Assembly (NCBI GenBank): GCA_937907025.1
Contig: CALESJ010000014.1
Coordinates: forward strand, 1-19,719
Reading direction: 5' to 3'
Length of the DNA: 19,719 nt
Source of the DNA: an uncultured Faecalibacterium sp.
Lineage (GTDB): Bacteria; Bacillota; Clostridia; Oscillospirales; Ruminococcaceae
In this document: positions 5,564 through 13,054 of the stretch, one piece after another
Layout of the letters: every line of letters begins with the position of its first letter
How positions within the stretch are numbered: position 1 is the first letter of the stretch
The notes under the pieces: generated by a model
The model's input: the letters and a program-made list of their open reading frames with translations, nothing else
Told to the model about the DNA's origin: nothing
Databases searched by the model: none
Program-made: the position numbers and the translations under genes

Positions 5564-6739
5564 TTATAACCCCATCACCTTTCCCAGCTTTTCCTGTGCC
5601 TCTCGTTTAGTTTTATCAAAGGCATGGGCATAGATATCCAGTGTGGTACTGGGCTGGGAGTGCCCCAGCAGCCCCGCCACGGTGCGGACATCCACGCCCT
5701 GGGCAATGAGCAGGCTGGCGTTGGTATGGCGCAGGCTGTGGACAGATAAGTTCTGGGGCAACCCGTTTTCCTTGAGAATTTTCTTGAAGCGGAAGGTAAA
5801 GGTCGTAGGGACCATGGGATCGCCGCTCGGCTGCCGGAAGAGGTAATCTTTCTCCGTCAGGGTCTGCCCTTCTGCCTGTTCCATCTGCCAGGCACATTCC
5901 TGCTTCCAGGCTTTTAACAGCTTGCACATCTCTTTGCTGATGTACACCCTCCGGTTGCCGCTGGCGGTTTTCGGCTCCTTGGTAAAGATCTTTTGTCCGC
6001 TGAGTTTGACCACCGTCCGCTGCACATGGATGGTCCGGTGCCTCCAGTCAATGTCTGACCAGCGTAATCCGCAGGCTTCGCCGCGGCGCATCCCTGTGGC
6101 CAGTACCAGTTTGAAGTACACTTCATATTTCATGCTTTGTGTTTCCAGAGCGACGATCAGCTTCTGCACCGTTTCCTCGTCGGCCACCGGGCGCTCTTTG
6201 CGCACGCCTTTGGGTTTGTACACCCGCCAGGCCGGGTTATGGGTCAGGTAGCCTTCATCCACGGCACCGGACAAGATGCTGCACAGTGTGTTGTGCAGTC
6301 CCTCCACCGACCGTTCCGAGAGCGGTTGTCCATCCGTCAGTTTGGGCTCCGAGCGCATGGCTTCGTAGAAGGCACGGATGGTTTCCTTGCGCAATTCAGT
6401 CAGTTTGTAATGCCCCAGCGCAGGCAAAATGCGCCGGATATCCTGCTGGTCACGGGAATAGGTACTGGCTGCCAGCTTGTCTGGGGCGATATCCCGCAGC
6501 CAGTGTTCTGTATACGCCGCCAGCGTCATGGCATGGTTCACCGGCTGCGGGTCATGCCGTACTTCCCGCTCGAACAGGACGGCCTGTTCGTTCAGCCATT
6601 TTTTGCACTGGCCGGGCGTGAGACCTTTCGGTGGATGTACTGTTTTCTGTGCGGCTTTCAACCGGTTCCCTTCGTAATCGTAGCCGCGGGATACTACGAT
6701 GAGATAACTGTTTTGCCCTCGTTTTCGGATGCTTGCCAT
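5564..6739 (-). CDS. Tyrosine recombinase / integrase (first)
   Basis: The 391-residue phage- or ICE-type integrase has an N-terminal arm-binding region (MASIRKRGQNSYLIVVSRGYD), a SAM-like core-binding domain (about 70-175) and a catalytic domain (about 185-391). The catalytic set is present: Arg218 in TGMRRGE, Lys257 in KEPKTASG, His334 and Arg337 in HSLRH, His360 in LLGH and nucleophile Tyr370 in DIYAH. The start at 6739 has AAAGGAG eight bases upstream; a GTG three codons earlier overlaps that site. It is divergent from the restriction operon across a 331-base control region and probably moved this island, or an older one within it. Confidence 0.93.
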   Translation of the reverse strand: MASIRKRGQNSYLIVVSRGYDYEGNRLKAAQKTVHPPKGLTPGQCKKWLNEQAVLFEREVRHDPQPVNHAMTLAAYTEHWLRDIAPDKLAASTYSRDQQDIRRILPALGHYKLTELRKETIRAFYEAMRSEPKLTDGQPLSERSVEGLHNTLCSILSGAVDEGYLTHNPAWRVYKPKGVRKERPVADEETVQKLIVALETQSMKYEVYFKLVLATGMRRGEACGLRWSDIDWRHRTIHVQRTVVKLSGQKIFTKEPKTASGNRRVYISKEMCKLLKAWKQECAWQMEQAEGQTLTEKDYLFRQPSGDPMVPTTFTFRFKKILKENGLPQNLSVHSLRHTNASLLIAQGVDVRTVAGLLGHSQPSTTLDIYAHAFDKTKREAQEKLGKVMGL

Positions 6740-6865
6740 CTTGACCACTCCTTTGTTTGGTTTGACACAAAGGATACCAACCTCTGCGATACAAAGCTAT
6801 CACCAAGCCCAACGAAGAACGGCCACGATACTTGTGCAAACCGGGCAAAACACCATAAGTTTGCG

Positions 6866-6894
6866 AAAATATCCTGTATTGAATCAAGGCTCAA
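6866..6894 (-). promoter_or_regulatory. Possible promoter of the first integrase
   Basis: On the minus strand TTGAGC (6889-6894), a 17-base spacer and TATTTT (6866-6871) lie about 127 bases before the integrase start. Both boxes are imperfect. Confidence 0.3.
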
Positions 6895-6922
6895 GAGAAT
6901 ATTGCGTTTTTGTAATACTCTT

Positions 6923-6993
6923 TGACCGCGGTCAGTTCTATACTGATTGTGGTCTTTATTTTGAAAATGTCATGTTCTCCTTAAATAAAGGAG
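6923..6993. promoter_or_regulatory. Two dyads in the integrase/restriction divergent control region
   Basis: A perfect 12-bp palindrome TGACCGCGGTCA is at 6923-6934, and an inverted repeat CTCCTT-AAATA-AAGGAG is at 6977-6993. Both lie just upstream of the operon promoter at 7004-7032. They are candidate operators. No regulator gene lies beside them, so any controlling protein is encoded elsewhere. Confidence 0.4.
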
Positions 6994-7003
6994 CCTCTCG
7001 TCG

Positions 7004-7032
7004 TTGTCTTTTTCGTCAATATCTGCCATAAT
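7004..7032 (+). promoter_or_regulatory. Promoter of the five-gene defence operon
   Basis: TTGTCT (7004-7009), an exact 17-base spacer and CATAAT (7027-7032; five of six matches to TATAAT) lie about 38 bases before the helicase start at 7071. No other clear promoter is seen in the tightly packed genes that follow. Confidence 0.6.
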
Positions 7033-7070
7033 GAAAAGGAGTATAAAATAAAAGAAGGAGGGGGATTGCC

Positions 7071-9722
7071 ATGTTGCAAACGCCGTTTCATGCCTATTAC
7101 AAGGCCCGCCTTTTGGAACAACTGCCGGAAGCAGAACAGTTTATTCCGGTCTTTGCATCATCGGATATTGAAATCTATCCGTTTCAGATTGCAGCGGCCA
7201 GCTTTGCCTTGCGTTCCCCCTATCAGAAAGGTGCTGTCCTGTGCGATGAAGCCGGTATGGGCAAGAGCCACGAGGCCATGCTGGTCATCAATCAAAAGTG
7301 GCTGGAGGGATACAGCCGGATTCTGCTGGTCATTCCCAATGCCGACCTGCTGCACCAGTGGACGGAAATGCTGGATCGATTCTATACCGTTCCCTATGTG
7401 GTTTTGACCAGCCGCAAAGAATGGCAGGCCCACAGCGCCCCCGACCATCCCAACGCCTTTATCCAGGATGCCATAGTCGTAACCACCTACGACTTTGCCG
7501 CCGACAACGAGGAGGCTGCAAAGGTGGTCAACTGGGACTTGACGGTATTTGAAGAGGCCAACGCCCTGTCCCCGGTCTACCAGGAGGACAACAAGCAGGC
7601 CAAGGCCCTCAAGCGGATCGCCGGTGATTCTTTCAAGCTGCTGCTGACCGGCACTCCCATTGAAAAGAACATCATGGACTTATACGGTCTGATCTGGTTC
7701 ATCGACGAAACGCTGCTGCCGGGAGAAAAAGAGTTTCTGGCCCGGTATCTGCGCCGACCGGAGAACTACCCGGAACTCAGCGAACAGGTCAGCCGCTATT
7801 GTTTTCGTACGCTCCGTTCCCAGGCCAAGCACTACGCCAAGGTGACGGAGCGCGTGCTGTTGACCGTGGAGTACACTCCCGGCAAGGCGGAGCGGCAGCT
7901 CTATGAGCTGCTGTATGCCTACATCAACCAGCCGGAAAAGAAAGCCTTTCCCGAAATGAACCAATATGACCTGGCGCTGCGGCTGTTGGGCTTGCTGGGT
8001 TCCTCTACGGCGGCAATTTCGCAAACCATCAAAGGGATCGTCAAGCGGCTCCAAGGAATGGAGAACGCAGCGGAGGAGCTGACCCAATGGCGGGAGATGC
8101 TGGCCGTGGCCGAAAGCATTCCTCAGGACGGCAAGGCTGGTGAGTTACTGACCGTTCTCAAACAGGGATTTTCCCTGATGAAGAAAACGGGAGCCAAACA
8201 GAAAGCGGTTATCTTCACCGAGAGCGTGGAAACCCAGAAGATGCTCCAGAATCTTCTTTCTGGCCGATACTGCGCTCTGGCCTATAACGGCAGCGCCGAT
8301 TACTCCGTGATCCGCCAGTTCAAGGAGGATGGCGAGGTGCTGATTTCCACCGATAACGGTGCCAAAGGCTTCAATCTGGAGGAGGCTGCTTTCATCATCC
8401 ACTACGACCTGCCGTACAACACCTTAAAGCTGGAGCAGCGCATCGACCGCTGCCACCGGCTGGGTCAGGAGAACGATGTGCTGTCCGTAGCCTTCATCGA
8501 CAAGAACAACTTTGCCGATGTTCGCAAGCTGGAGCTGGTCAACAAGCGAATGCTGGTGACAGACGGAGTCTTTGGCATTACCGATGACGTGCTGGGCGGT
8601 TTTACGGATGATGTAAAAGCGGCCTTTCCGGTCATTGCCCAGCAGTTGCGGCCAAGGGCGCAGATTGAGCAGGCTTACCGGCAAGCGCTGGACACTCACG
8701 AGGAAGGCAACCGGAAGACTGTTTCCGCAGCGGAGGATATTCTGTTTACCACCTTCACCAAGGAGCTGGCCAACAAGGTGAAGATCAACCCCAAGTATGT
8801 GAACCGCCGTGGACAGGAGCTGAACAGCGACCTCTGGGAGATTACCAAATGGTTTTTTACTTGTTATAATGAAAAGAACGATGACTGCCGTTTTGTGATT
8901 GACGAATCCAACCGTACGATCACGGCCACGGGGTATCGGGAACTGCCGGTGCTGTTCTACTACTGGACGGGAAGCAGGAACCGGCCCTATCGCAGCCAGA
9001 AGATGTACGGCATGGCAAAGGACTTCAAACCCAAGGCCGGACGGATTACCCTGTCCAGTATCATAGGCCGTGGGATTCTCCACGAGCTGGAGTGCGCCAA
9101 CGAGGGAATACTGACCATCCCAACGGTGTCGGAGCCATGCCAGATAGCTCTTTATACCGTCACCCTTGTGTCAGGATCCAGCCGCACAGAGCACACTGTA
9201 CTGTGCGGTTTGACGGATAGCGGCAAGCCCCTGGACGATGCAGCTTGTCGCAACATCTTTGACTTGCCGGTGGAGAGCAGCACGGAGGATGAGCGGAAAT
9301 CTCCCCACTGGTTAAAAGGAAACAGCCGCCCCCACCCGCTGGATGATCTGGTGCCGACAAAGGCGCTGATGGCGGTACAATTGGAGCGCCTGTCCCCAGC
9401 CCAGGCCGAGGAAATGGAGCGTATGAAGCAGCAGGTGTCCGCTGATAAGGCAGCATTGAGCCGGGAGCTGAACACTCTGGACAGCCAGGTGCAGCAGGCG
9501 CAAGCGGAGCTGGAGGCCGTCACCGGCGACCGGCTGAAGCGGCTGTCTGCACAGAAAAGAGTGACCCAACTTCGGCAGGAATACATGAAGCGCCAGGAGA
9601 GCCAGTTCTTTGACGCCATGCGGCTGGATATGGAGCTGGAAGAAAAAATGAAAGCCTTTGCTGACAAGGAAAAACTGACGGCAAAGGCGCAGAGGGAATT
9701 TATGGTGAAAGTTGAGGTGTGA
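7071..9722 (+). CDS. SNF2-family helicase / translocase of a type III restriction operon
   Basis: This 883-residue superfamily 2 ATPase has motif I DEAGMGKS (59-66), motif II as VFEEAN (159-164) in place of DEAH, motif III LLTGTP (191-196), motif V STDNGAKGFN (about 425-434) and motif VI RIDRCHRLGQ (about 455-464). These are SNF2-type signatures, expected to give ATP-driven DNA translocation. The C-terminal ~100 residues are a Glu/Lys/Gln-rich coiled coil (about 775-875). AAGGAGGGGG precedes the ATG. It is the first gene of the operon, and three bases separate it from the SieB-like gene. By comparison, SNF2 proteins occur in DISARM (DrmD) and as partners of some type III systems. Its role here is probably to assist or license restriction, which is inference. 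GC is about 55% in a sample line, like mod and res. Confidence 0.88.
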   Translation: MLQTPFHAYYKARLLEQLPEAEQFIPVFASSDIEIYPFQIAAASFALRSPYQKGAVLCDEAGMGKSHEAMLVINQKWLEGYSRILLVIPNADLLHQWTEMLDRFYTVPYVVLTSRKEWQAHSAPDHPNAFIQDAIVVTTYDFAADNEEAAKVVNWDLTVFEEANALSPVYQEDNKQAKALKRIAGDSFKLLLTGTPIEKNIMDLYGLIWFIDETLLPGEKEFLARYLRRPENYPELSEQVSRYCFRTLRSQAKHYAKVTERVLLTVEYTPGKAERQLYELLYAYINQPEKKAFPEMNQYDLALRLLGLLGSSTAAISQTIKGIVKRLQGMENAAEELTQWREMLAVAESIPQDGKAGELLTVLKQGFSLMKKTGAKQKAVIFTESVETQKMLQNLLSGRYCALAYNGSADYSVIRQFKEDGEVLISTDNGAKGFNLEEAAFIIHYDLPYNTLKLEQRIDRCHRLGQENDVLSVAFIDKNNFADVRKLELVNKRMLVTDGVFGITDDVLGGFTDDVKAAFPVIAQQLRPRAQIEQAYRQALDTHEEGNRKTVSAAEDILFTTFTKELANKVKINPKYVNRRGQELNSDLWEITKWFFTCYNEKNDDCRFVIDESNRTITATGYRELPVLFYYWTGSRNRPYRSQKMYGMAKDFKPKAGRITLSSIIGRGILHELECANEGILTIPTVSEPCQIALYTVTLVSGSSRTEHTVLCGLTDSGKPLDDAACRNIFDLPVESSTEDERKSPHWLKGNSRPHPLDDLVPTKALMAVQLERLSPAQAEEMERMKQQVSADKAALSRELNTLDSQVQQAQAELEAVTGDRLKRLSAQKRVTQLRQEYMKRQESQFFDAMRLDMELEEKMKAFADKEKLTAKAQREFMVKVEV

Positions 9723-9725
9723 TAA

Positions 9726-10256
9726 ATGAATTTGGATATAGGAAAAGTTTTAGATGTGTCTGCAAGAGTTTCCTTCGCCGTTTGTTTTGCCTGCATGTTC
9801 TTACTTTTCTTTCCTGCAATTCTTTTACCATTTGATATTACTGTGTTTAGAGAAAAATATGGAATATGGATTTTTGTTGTTTTTGCGGTATCTGCGTCGC
9901 TGCTCATATCTCACGTTGTTAAACATATTGCTGGTTTAGCCAAACGAAAATTGGATCAAATCAGCACATGGAGGACATATAAATATATTTTGAAAAACCT
10001 TTCAGATGAAGAAAAAGTTTATTTGAAGCGTTTTTTTGAAAAAGGGCAGACTGCCATTGTTTTTTCCATGGTAGATCCTGTGGCACAAAAGCTTAAAACA
10101 TTTAGGGTTATTTCCCAGCCTTCTGGAGCAAGTATGGCCCCGCGGGGAATGTCTTTGGGCTTTATTCAACCTTGGGTATTTGAAGTGCTTCGCAAGCATC
10201 CCGAATACCTTGAAGTATCCGAATTGAAAACTCAGGGGGTACAAGAAAATGCCTGA
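9726..10256 (+). CDS. SieB-like superinfection exclusion membrane protein
   Basis: The 176-residue protein has two N-terminal membrane helices (about 14-36 and 44-66), then a cytoplasmic part with LSDEEKVYLKRFFEKGQTAIVF (the first 20 residues being diagnostic in order and charge), a PVAQKLKTFRVI segment and a closing FIQPWVFEVLRKHPEYL. That layout matches the SieB (superinfection exclusion B) family, which in phage lambda and P22 relatives aborts or blocks infection by heterologous phage. GAGGTG precedes the start. It begins three bases after the helicase stop and overlaps mod by eight bases, so it is translationally coupled. It is AT-rich (about 37% GC in the line at 9841) between two GC-rich genes, suggesting a later insertion as an extra defence layer. 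Confidence 0.72.
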   Translation: MNLDIGKVLDVSARVSFAVCFACMFLLFFPAILLPFDITVFREKYGIWIFVVFAVSASLLISHVVKHIAGLAKRKLDQISTWRTYKYILKNLSDEEKVYLKRFFEKGQTAIVFSMVDPVAQKLKTFRVISQPSGASMAPRGMSLGFIQPWVFEVLRKHPEYLEVSELKTQGVQENA

Positions 10257-12129
10257 CATGATAGACGGACTTTCTATGAATTTGGAGCAAGCCAATCTGG
10301 AAAAGCTGCGCTCGGTATTCCCGGAGTGTGTCAGTGAGGGCAAGCTGGATATTGACAAACTGCTTTCTCTGTGCGGCGAGTACATCGACAACGATTTTGA
10401 GAAGTACAAGTTTGAGTGGAAGGGCAAGTCGGACTGCCTGCGGCTTGCTCAGAAGCGTTCTACCGGCACCTTGCGTCCCTGCCCGGAGGAAAGTGTGGAC
10501 TGGGACACCACCCAAAACCTCTACATTGAAGGTGACAATCTGGAGGTCTTGAAGCTGCTGCAAACGACTTACTACCGCAAGGTGAAGATGATCTACATCG
10601 ACCCGCCTTACAATACCGGCAACGATTTTGTCTATGCCGACGACTTCGCCGACCCCATAGCACGCTACAAGGAAGTCACCCAGCAAACCACCAAATCCAA
10701 CCCGGAAACCATGGGCCGCTATCACACCAACTGGCTCAATATGATGTATCCCCGTCTGCGTCTGGCTGCAAACCTTTTGCGGGATGACGGTGTGATTTTT
10801 ATTTCTATTGATGATGGTGAGGTTGATAATCTCAAAAAACTGTGCAATGAGGTCTTTGGTGAAGAAAACTTTATGGCACAAATCATATGGCAAAAGGTAT
10901 ATAGCCCACGAATGGATGTTCAAGGATTTTCAACCTCTCATGATTATATTCTTTGCTATGTAAAATCCAGCATTGAAAGTATCCGTCAAGAAGCATTTGT
11001 GCAAAATACTGCTCAGTTTAACTTTGTTGATCCTGCCAACGGAAAAAAGTATAGGCGTAGAAGCATTAGGAAAGAGGGTAGTCACTCTACACGAAGTGAA
11101 CGCCCCAATTTGTGGTTTCCTCTACCGGCACCGGACGGAACAGAAGTTTACCCATATAAGCCTGATGGAACGGAAGGTTGTTGGCGATGGAGTCTGGAGA
11201 CATATAGACAAAACGAGCAACTGGGCATTGTAGAATGGGTCAAAACAGAAAACGGTTGGCAAGCTTATGCAAAGCAATACTTAGATACTGAAGCCGTTAA
11301 ACCGCCTGAGACATTGTGGTTACATCAAGAAGTCGGGCATAACCATTCAGCTTCTGAAGAACTGAAAAAACTTTTAGATGGGAAAGTCTTTGAAAGTCCA
11401 AAGCCCAAAGAATTGATCATAAAGATGCTGAAATTGGCCACTTATATTGATAACGATGACATCATTCTTGACTTCTTCTCTGGTTCCGCTACTACCGCCC
11501 ATGCGGTGATGCAACTCAACGCCGAGGATGGTGGAAACAGGCGCTTTATTCTGGTACAGCTTCCCGAACTGTGCGATGAAAAGAGTGAAGCGTACAAGGC
11601 CGGGTACAAGAATATCTGTGAAATTGGCAAAGAGCGAATCAGACAGGCTGGAAAGAAGATTCAGGAGGAACACACCCAAGTCACCATGGAGGAGGGCCAG
11701 CCCCCACTGGATGTGGGTTTCCGTGTTTTCAAACTAGACACCTCCAATCTGGAAACCTGGGACGCCACCCCCATTGAGAACGAACAGATCGACCTGTTGT
11801 ATCAGCGGATGAACAGTATGATTCATCGGGTCAAGTCCGACCGGTCCGATCTGGATATGATCTATGAAATCATGCTCAAACTGGGTGTGCCGCTGACCTA
11901 CTCTGTGAAACCGTTCACTGTTAATAGCAAGACAATCTACAGTGTGGGTAATGACTGCCTGCTGCTGGTCTGTTTGGCCGAGAATGTGCAGCCGGAGGAT
12001 GTGGAGCGGATGACCGAATACGCCCCAGCGAAAATTATCATCTCCCGTGACAGCTTTGCCGACGATACCGCTATGGCCAATGCCTACTATATCCTGCGGG
12101 ATCATCAGATTGAATTGAAGTTGGTTTGA
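10249..12129 (+). CDS. mod: Type III restriction-modification adenine methyltransferase (Mod)
   Basis: The 626-residue protein matches the length of type III Mod proteins (EcoP15I Mod is about 640). Motif IV DPPYNTG (118-124) comes before motif I DFFSGSATTA (408-417), the beta-class order for N6-adenine methylation. ISIDDGEVDNL (185-195) is also conserved. Residues about 210-395 form the target-recognition domain. The ATG at 10249 has AGGGGG nine bases upstream and overlaps the SieB-like gene. In type III systems Mod sets the recognition sequence, methylates one strand and is required in the Mod-Res complex for cleavage. The recognition-domain DNA (about 10,800-11,460) is AT-rich (32% and 40% in two sample lines), while flanking lines are 50-63%, pointing to domain exchange. 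Confidence 0.93.
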   Translation: MPDMIDGLSMNLEQANLEKLRSVFPECVSEGKLDIDKLLSLCGEYIDNDFEKYKFEWKGKSDCLRLAQKRSTGTLRPCPEESVDWDTTQNLYIEGDNLEVLKLLQTTYYRKVKMIYIDPPYNTGNDFVYADDFADPIARYKEVTQQTTKSNPETMGRYHTNWLNMMYPRLRLAANLLRDDGVIFISIDDGEVDNLKKLCNEVFGEENFMAQIIWQKVYSPRMDVQGFSTSHDYILCYVKSSIESIRQEAFVQNTAQFNFVDPANGKKYRRRSIRKEGSHSTRSERPNLWFPLPAPDGTEVYPYKPDGTEGCWRWSLETYRQNEQLGIVEWVKTENGWQAYAKQYLDTEAVKPPETLWLHQEVGHNHSASEELKKLLDGKVFESPKPKELIIKMLKLATYIDNDDIILDFFSGSATTAHAVMQLNAEDGGNRRFILVQLPELCDEKSEAYKAGYKNICEIGKERIRQAGKKIQEEHTQVTMEEGQPPLDVGFRVFKLDTSNLETWDATPIENEQIDLLYQRMNSMIHRVKSDRSDLDMIYEIMLKLGVPLTYSVKPFTVNSKTIYSVGNDCLLLVCLAENVQPEDVERMTEYAPAKIIISRDSFADDTAMANAYYILRDHQIELKLV

Positions 12130-12142
12130 GGTGAAGATAGTT

Positions 12143-13048
12143 ATGAATTTTGTTAGTGCCATCACAACCTATACAGACTTGGTTTATCGAATTCCTTGTT
12201 TATGGAATAGCGCTCTTAATCAAAATTCTCCAGAAGCACTATCAGAAATAAACCGTATGCTGGATCGCATCTTCGATAAAATAGTTATAGAACAAGGCAC
12301 TGGGAAATTTTATAGAGCAAGAATCGTTTCGCCAAAAGACTATGATAAAATTCAGTTAAAAAGTAAGATTGTTCTGGATTCAGAAGAATCTGGAATAAAA
12401 GGTTTTTGTTCAGACGAGATGGGGGCTCCGCCACGAGAATGTGTAGAGGATGGAAGGGCTAACAAGGCAAAAACGTCTTTTCTTTATTTGGCCAGTGACA
12501 AAGCCACCGCTTGTTCAGAAGTCCAACCCGTATGTGGAGATCTTATATCAGTCGCTCCATTTGAACTGATCCAAACAGTGCAGATAGCTGATCTACGAAA
12601 TATTCCAGATGATTTAGGGCGCTTTACAAATAACGATAGTCCCGATAAGTTAGTAGACATTGTATTTGCCTCTGTTCTTATAAATTTTTTTAGTACGCCC
12701 GTGGGCCAGAAAAGCACCAAAGACTTATACAAATATAGCCAATACACCTCTGAATATTTGCAGAAAAAAGGTGTTTCTGGTCTAATGTATAATTCTTCGC
12801 ATAATTCAAGTCCCGAAAGTTATAACCTAGTCCTTTTTAATCCATCTATTGCAAAATGTGTGGTTGAGTACGCTGAAATGACAACATGCCTTTCTGTTGC
12901 AGCTTCTTTCCAGAATATTTCAAAAAACATTTTTGGAAATAATACAGCCGAAATCATGGTAGCAAAAAAGGAAATTCCAGAATATAACTGGGCAAGTACA
13001 GCTTTATTACAGAGAGACCTGCTCAAACTTAAGAAAAAAGGCATGTGA
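12143..13048 (+). CDS. RES-domain protein between mod and res (possible NAD-degrading effector)
   Basis: The 301-residue protein has a helical N-terminal region (1-45), then FYRARIVSP (about 55-63), a GAPP motif, GRANKAKTSFLYLASDKATA and ACSEVQP (about 105-130). This is the RES-domain order, with Arg, a Tyr-containing strand and a Glu at the positions that form the NAD-binding site in RES toxins such as ParT/MbcT. Those enzymes hydrolyse or phosphorolyse NAD or transfer ADP-ribose. The rest of the protein (about 135-301) is a less familiar extension with SPESYNLVLF. The start at 12143 has GAGGTGA eight bases upstream; GTG at 12131 would overlap that site. No Xre-type antitoxin is adjacent. 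AT-rich (about 37% in the line at 12601) between GC-rich mod and res. Confidence 0.72.
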   Translation: MNFVSAITTYTDLVYRIPCLWNSALNQNSPEALSEINRMLDRIFDKIVIEQGTGKFYRARIVSPKDYDKIQLKSKIVLDSEESGIKGFCSDEMGAPPRECVEDGRANKAKTSFLYLASDKATACSEVQPVCGDLISVAPFELIQTVQIADLRNIPDDLGRFTNNDSPDKLVDIVFASVLINFFSTPVGQKSTKDLYKYSQYTSEYLQKKGVSGLMYNSSHNSSPESYNLVLFNPSIAKCVVEYAEMTTCLSVAASFQNISKNIFGNNTAEIMVAKKEIPEYNWASTALLQRDLLKLKKKGM

Positions 13049-13054
13049 TCATAC

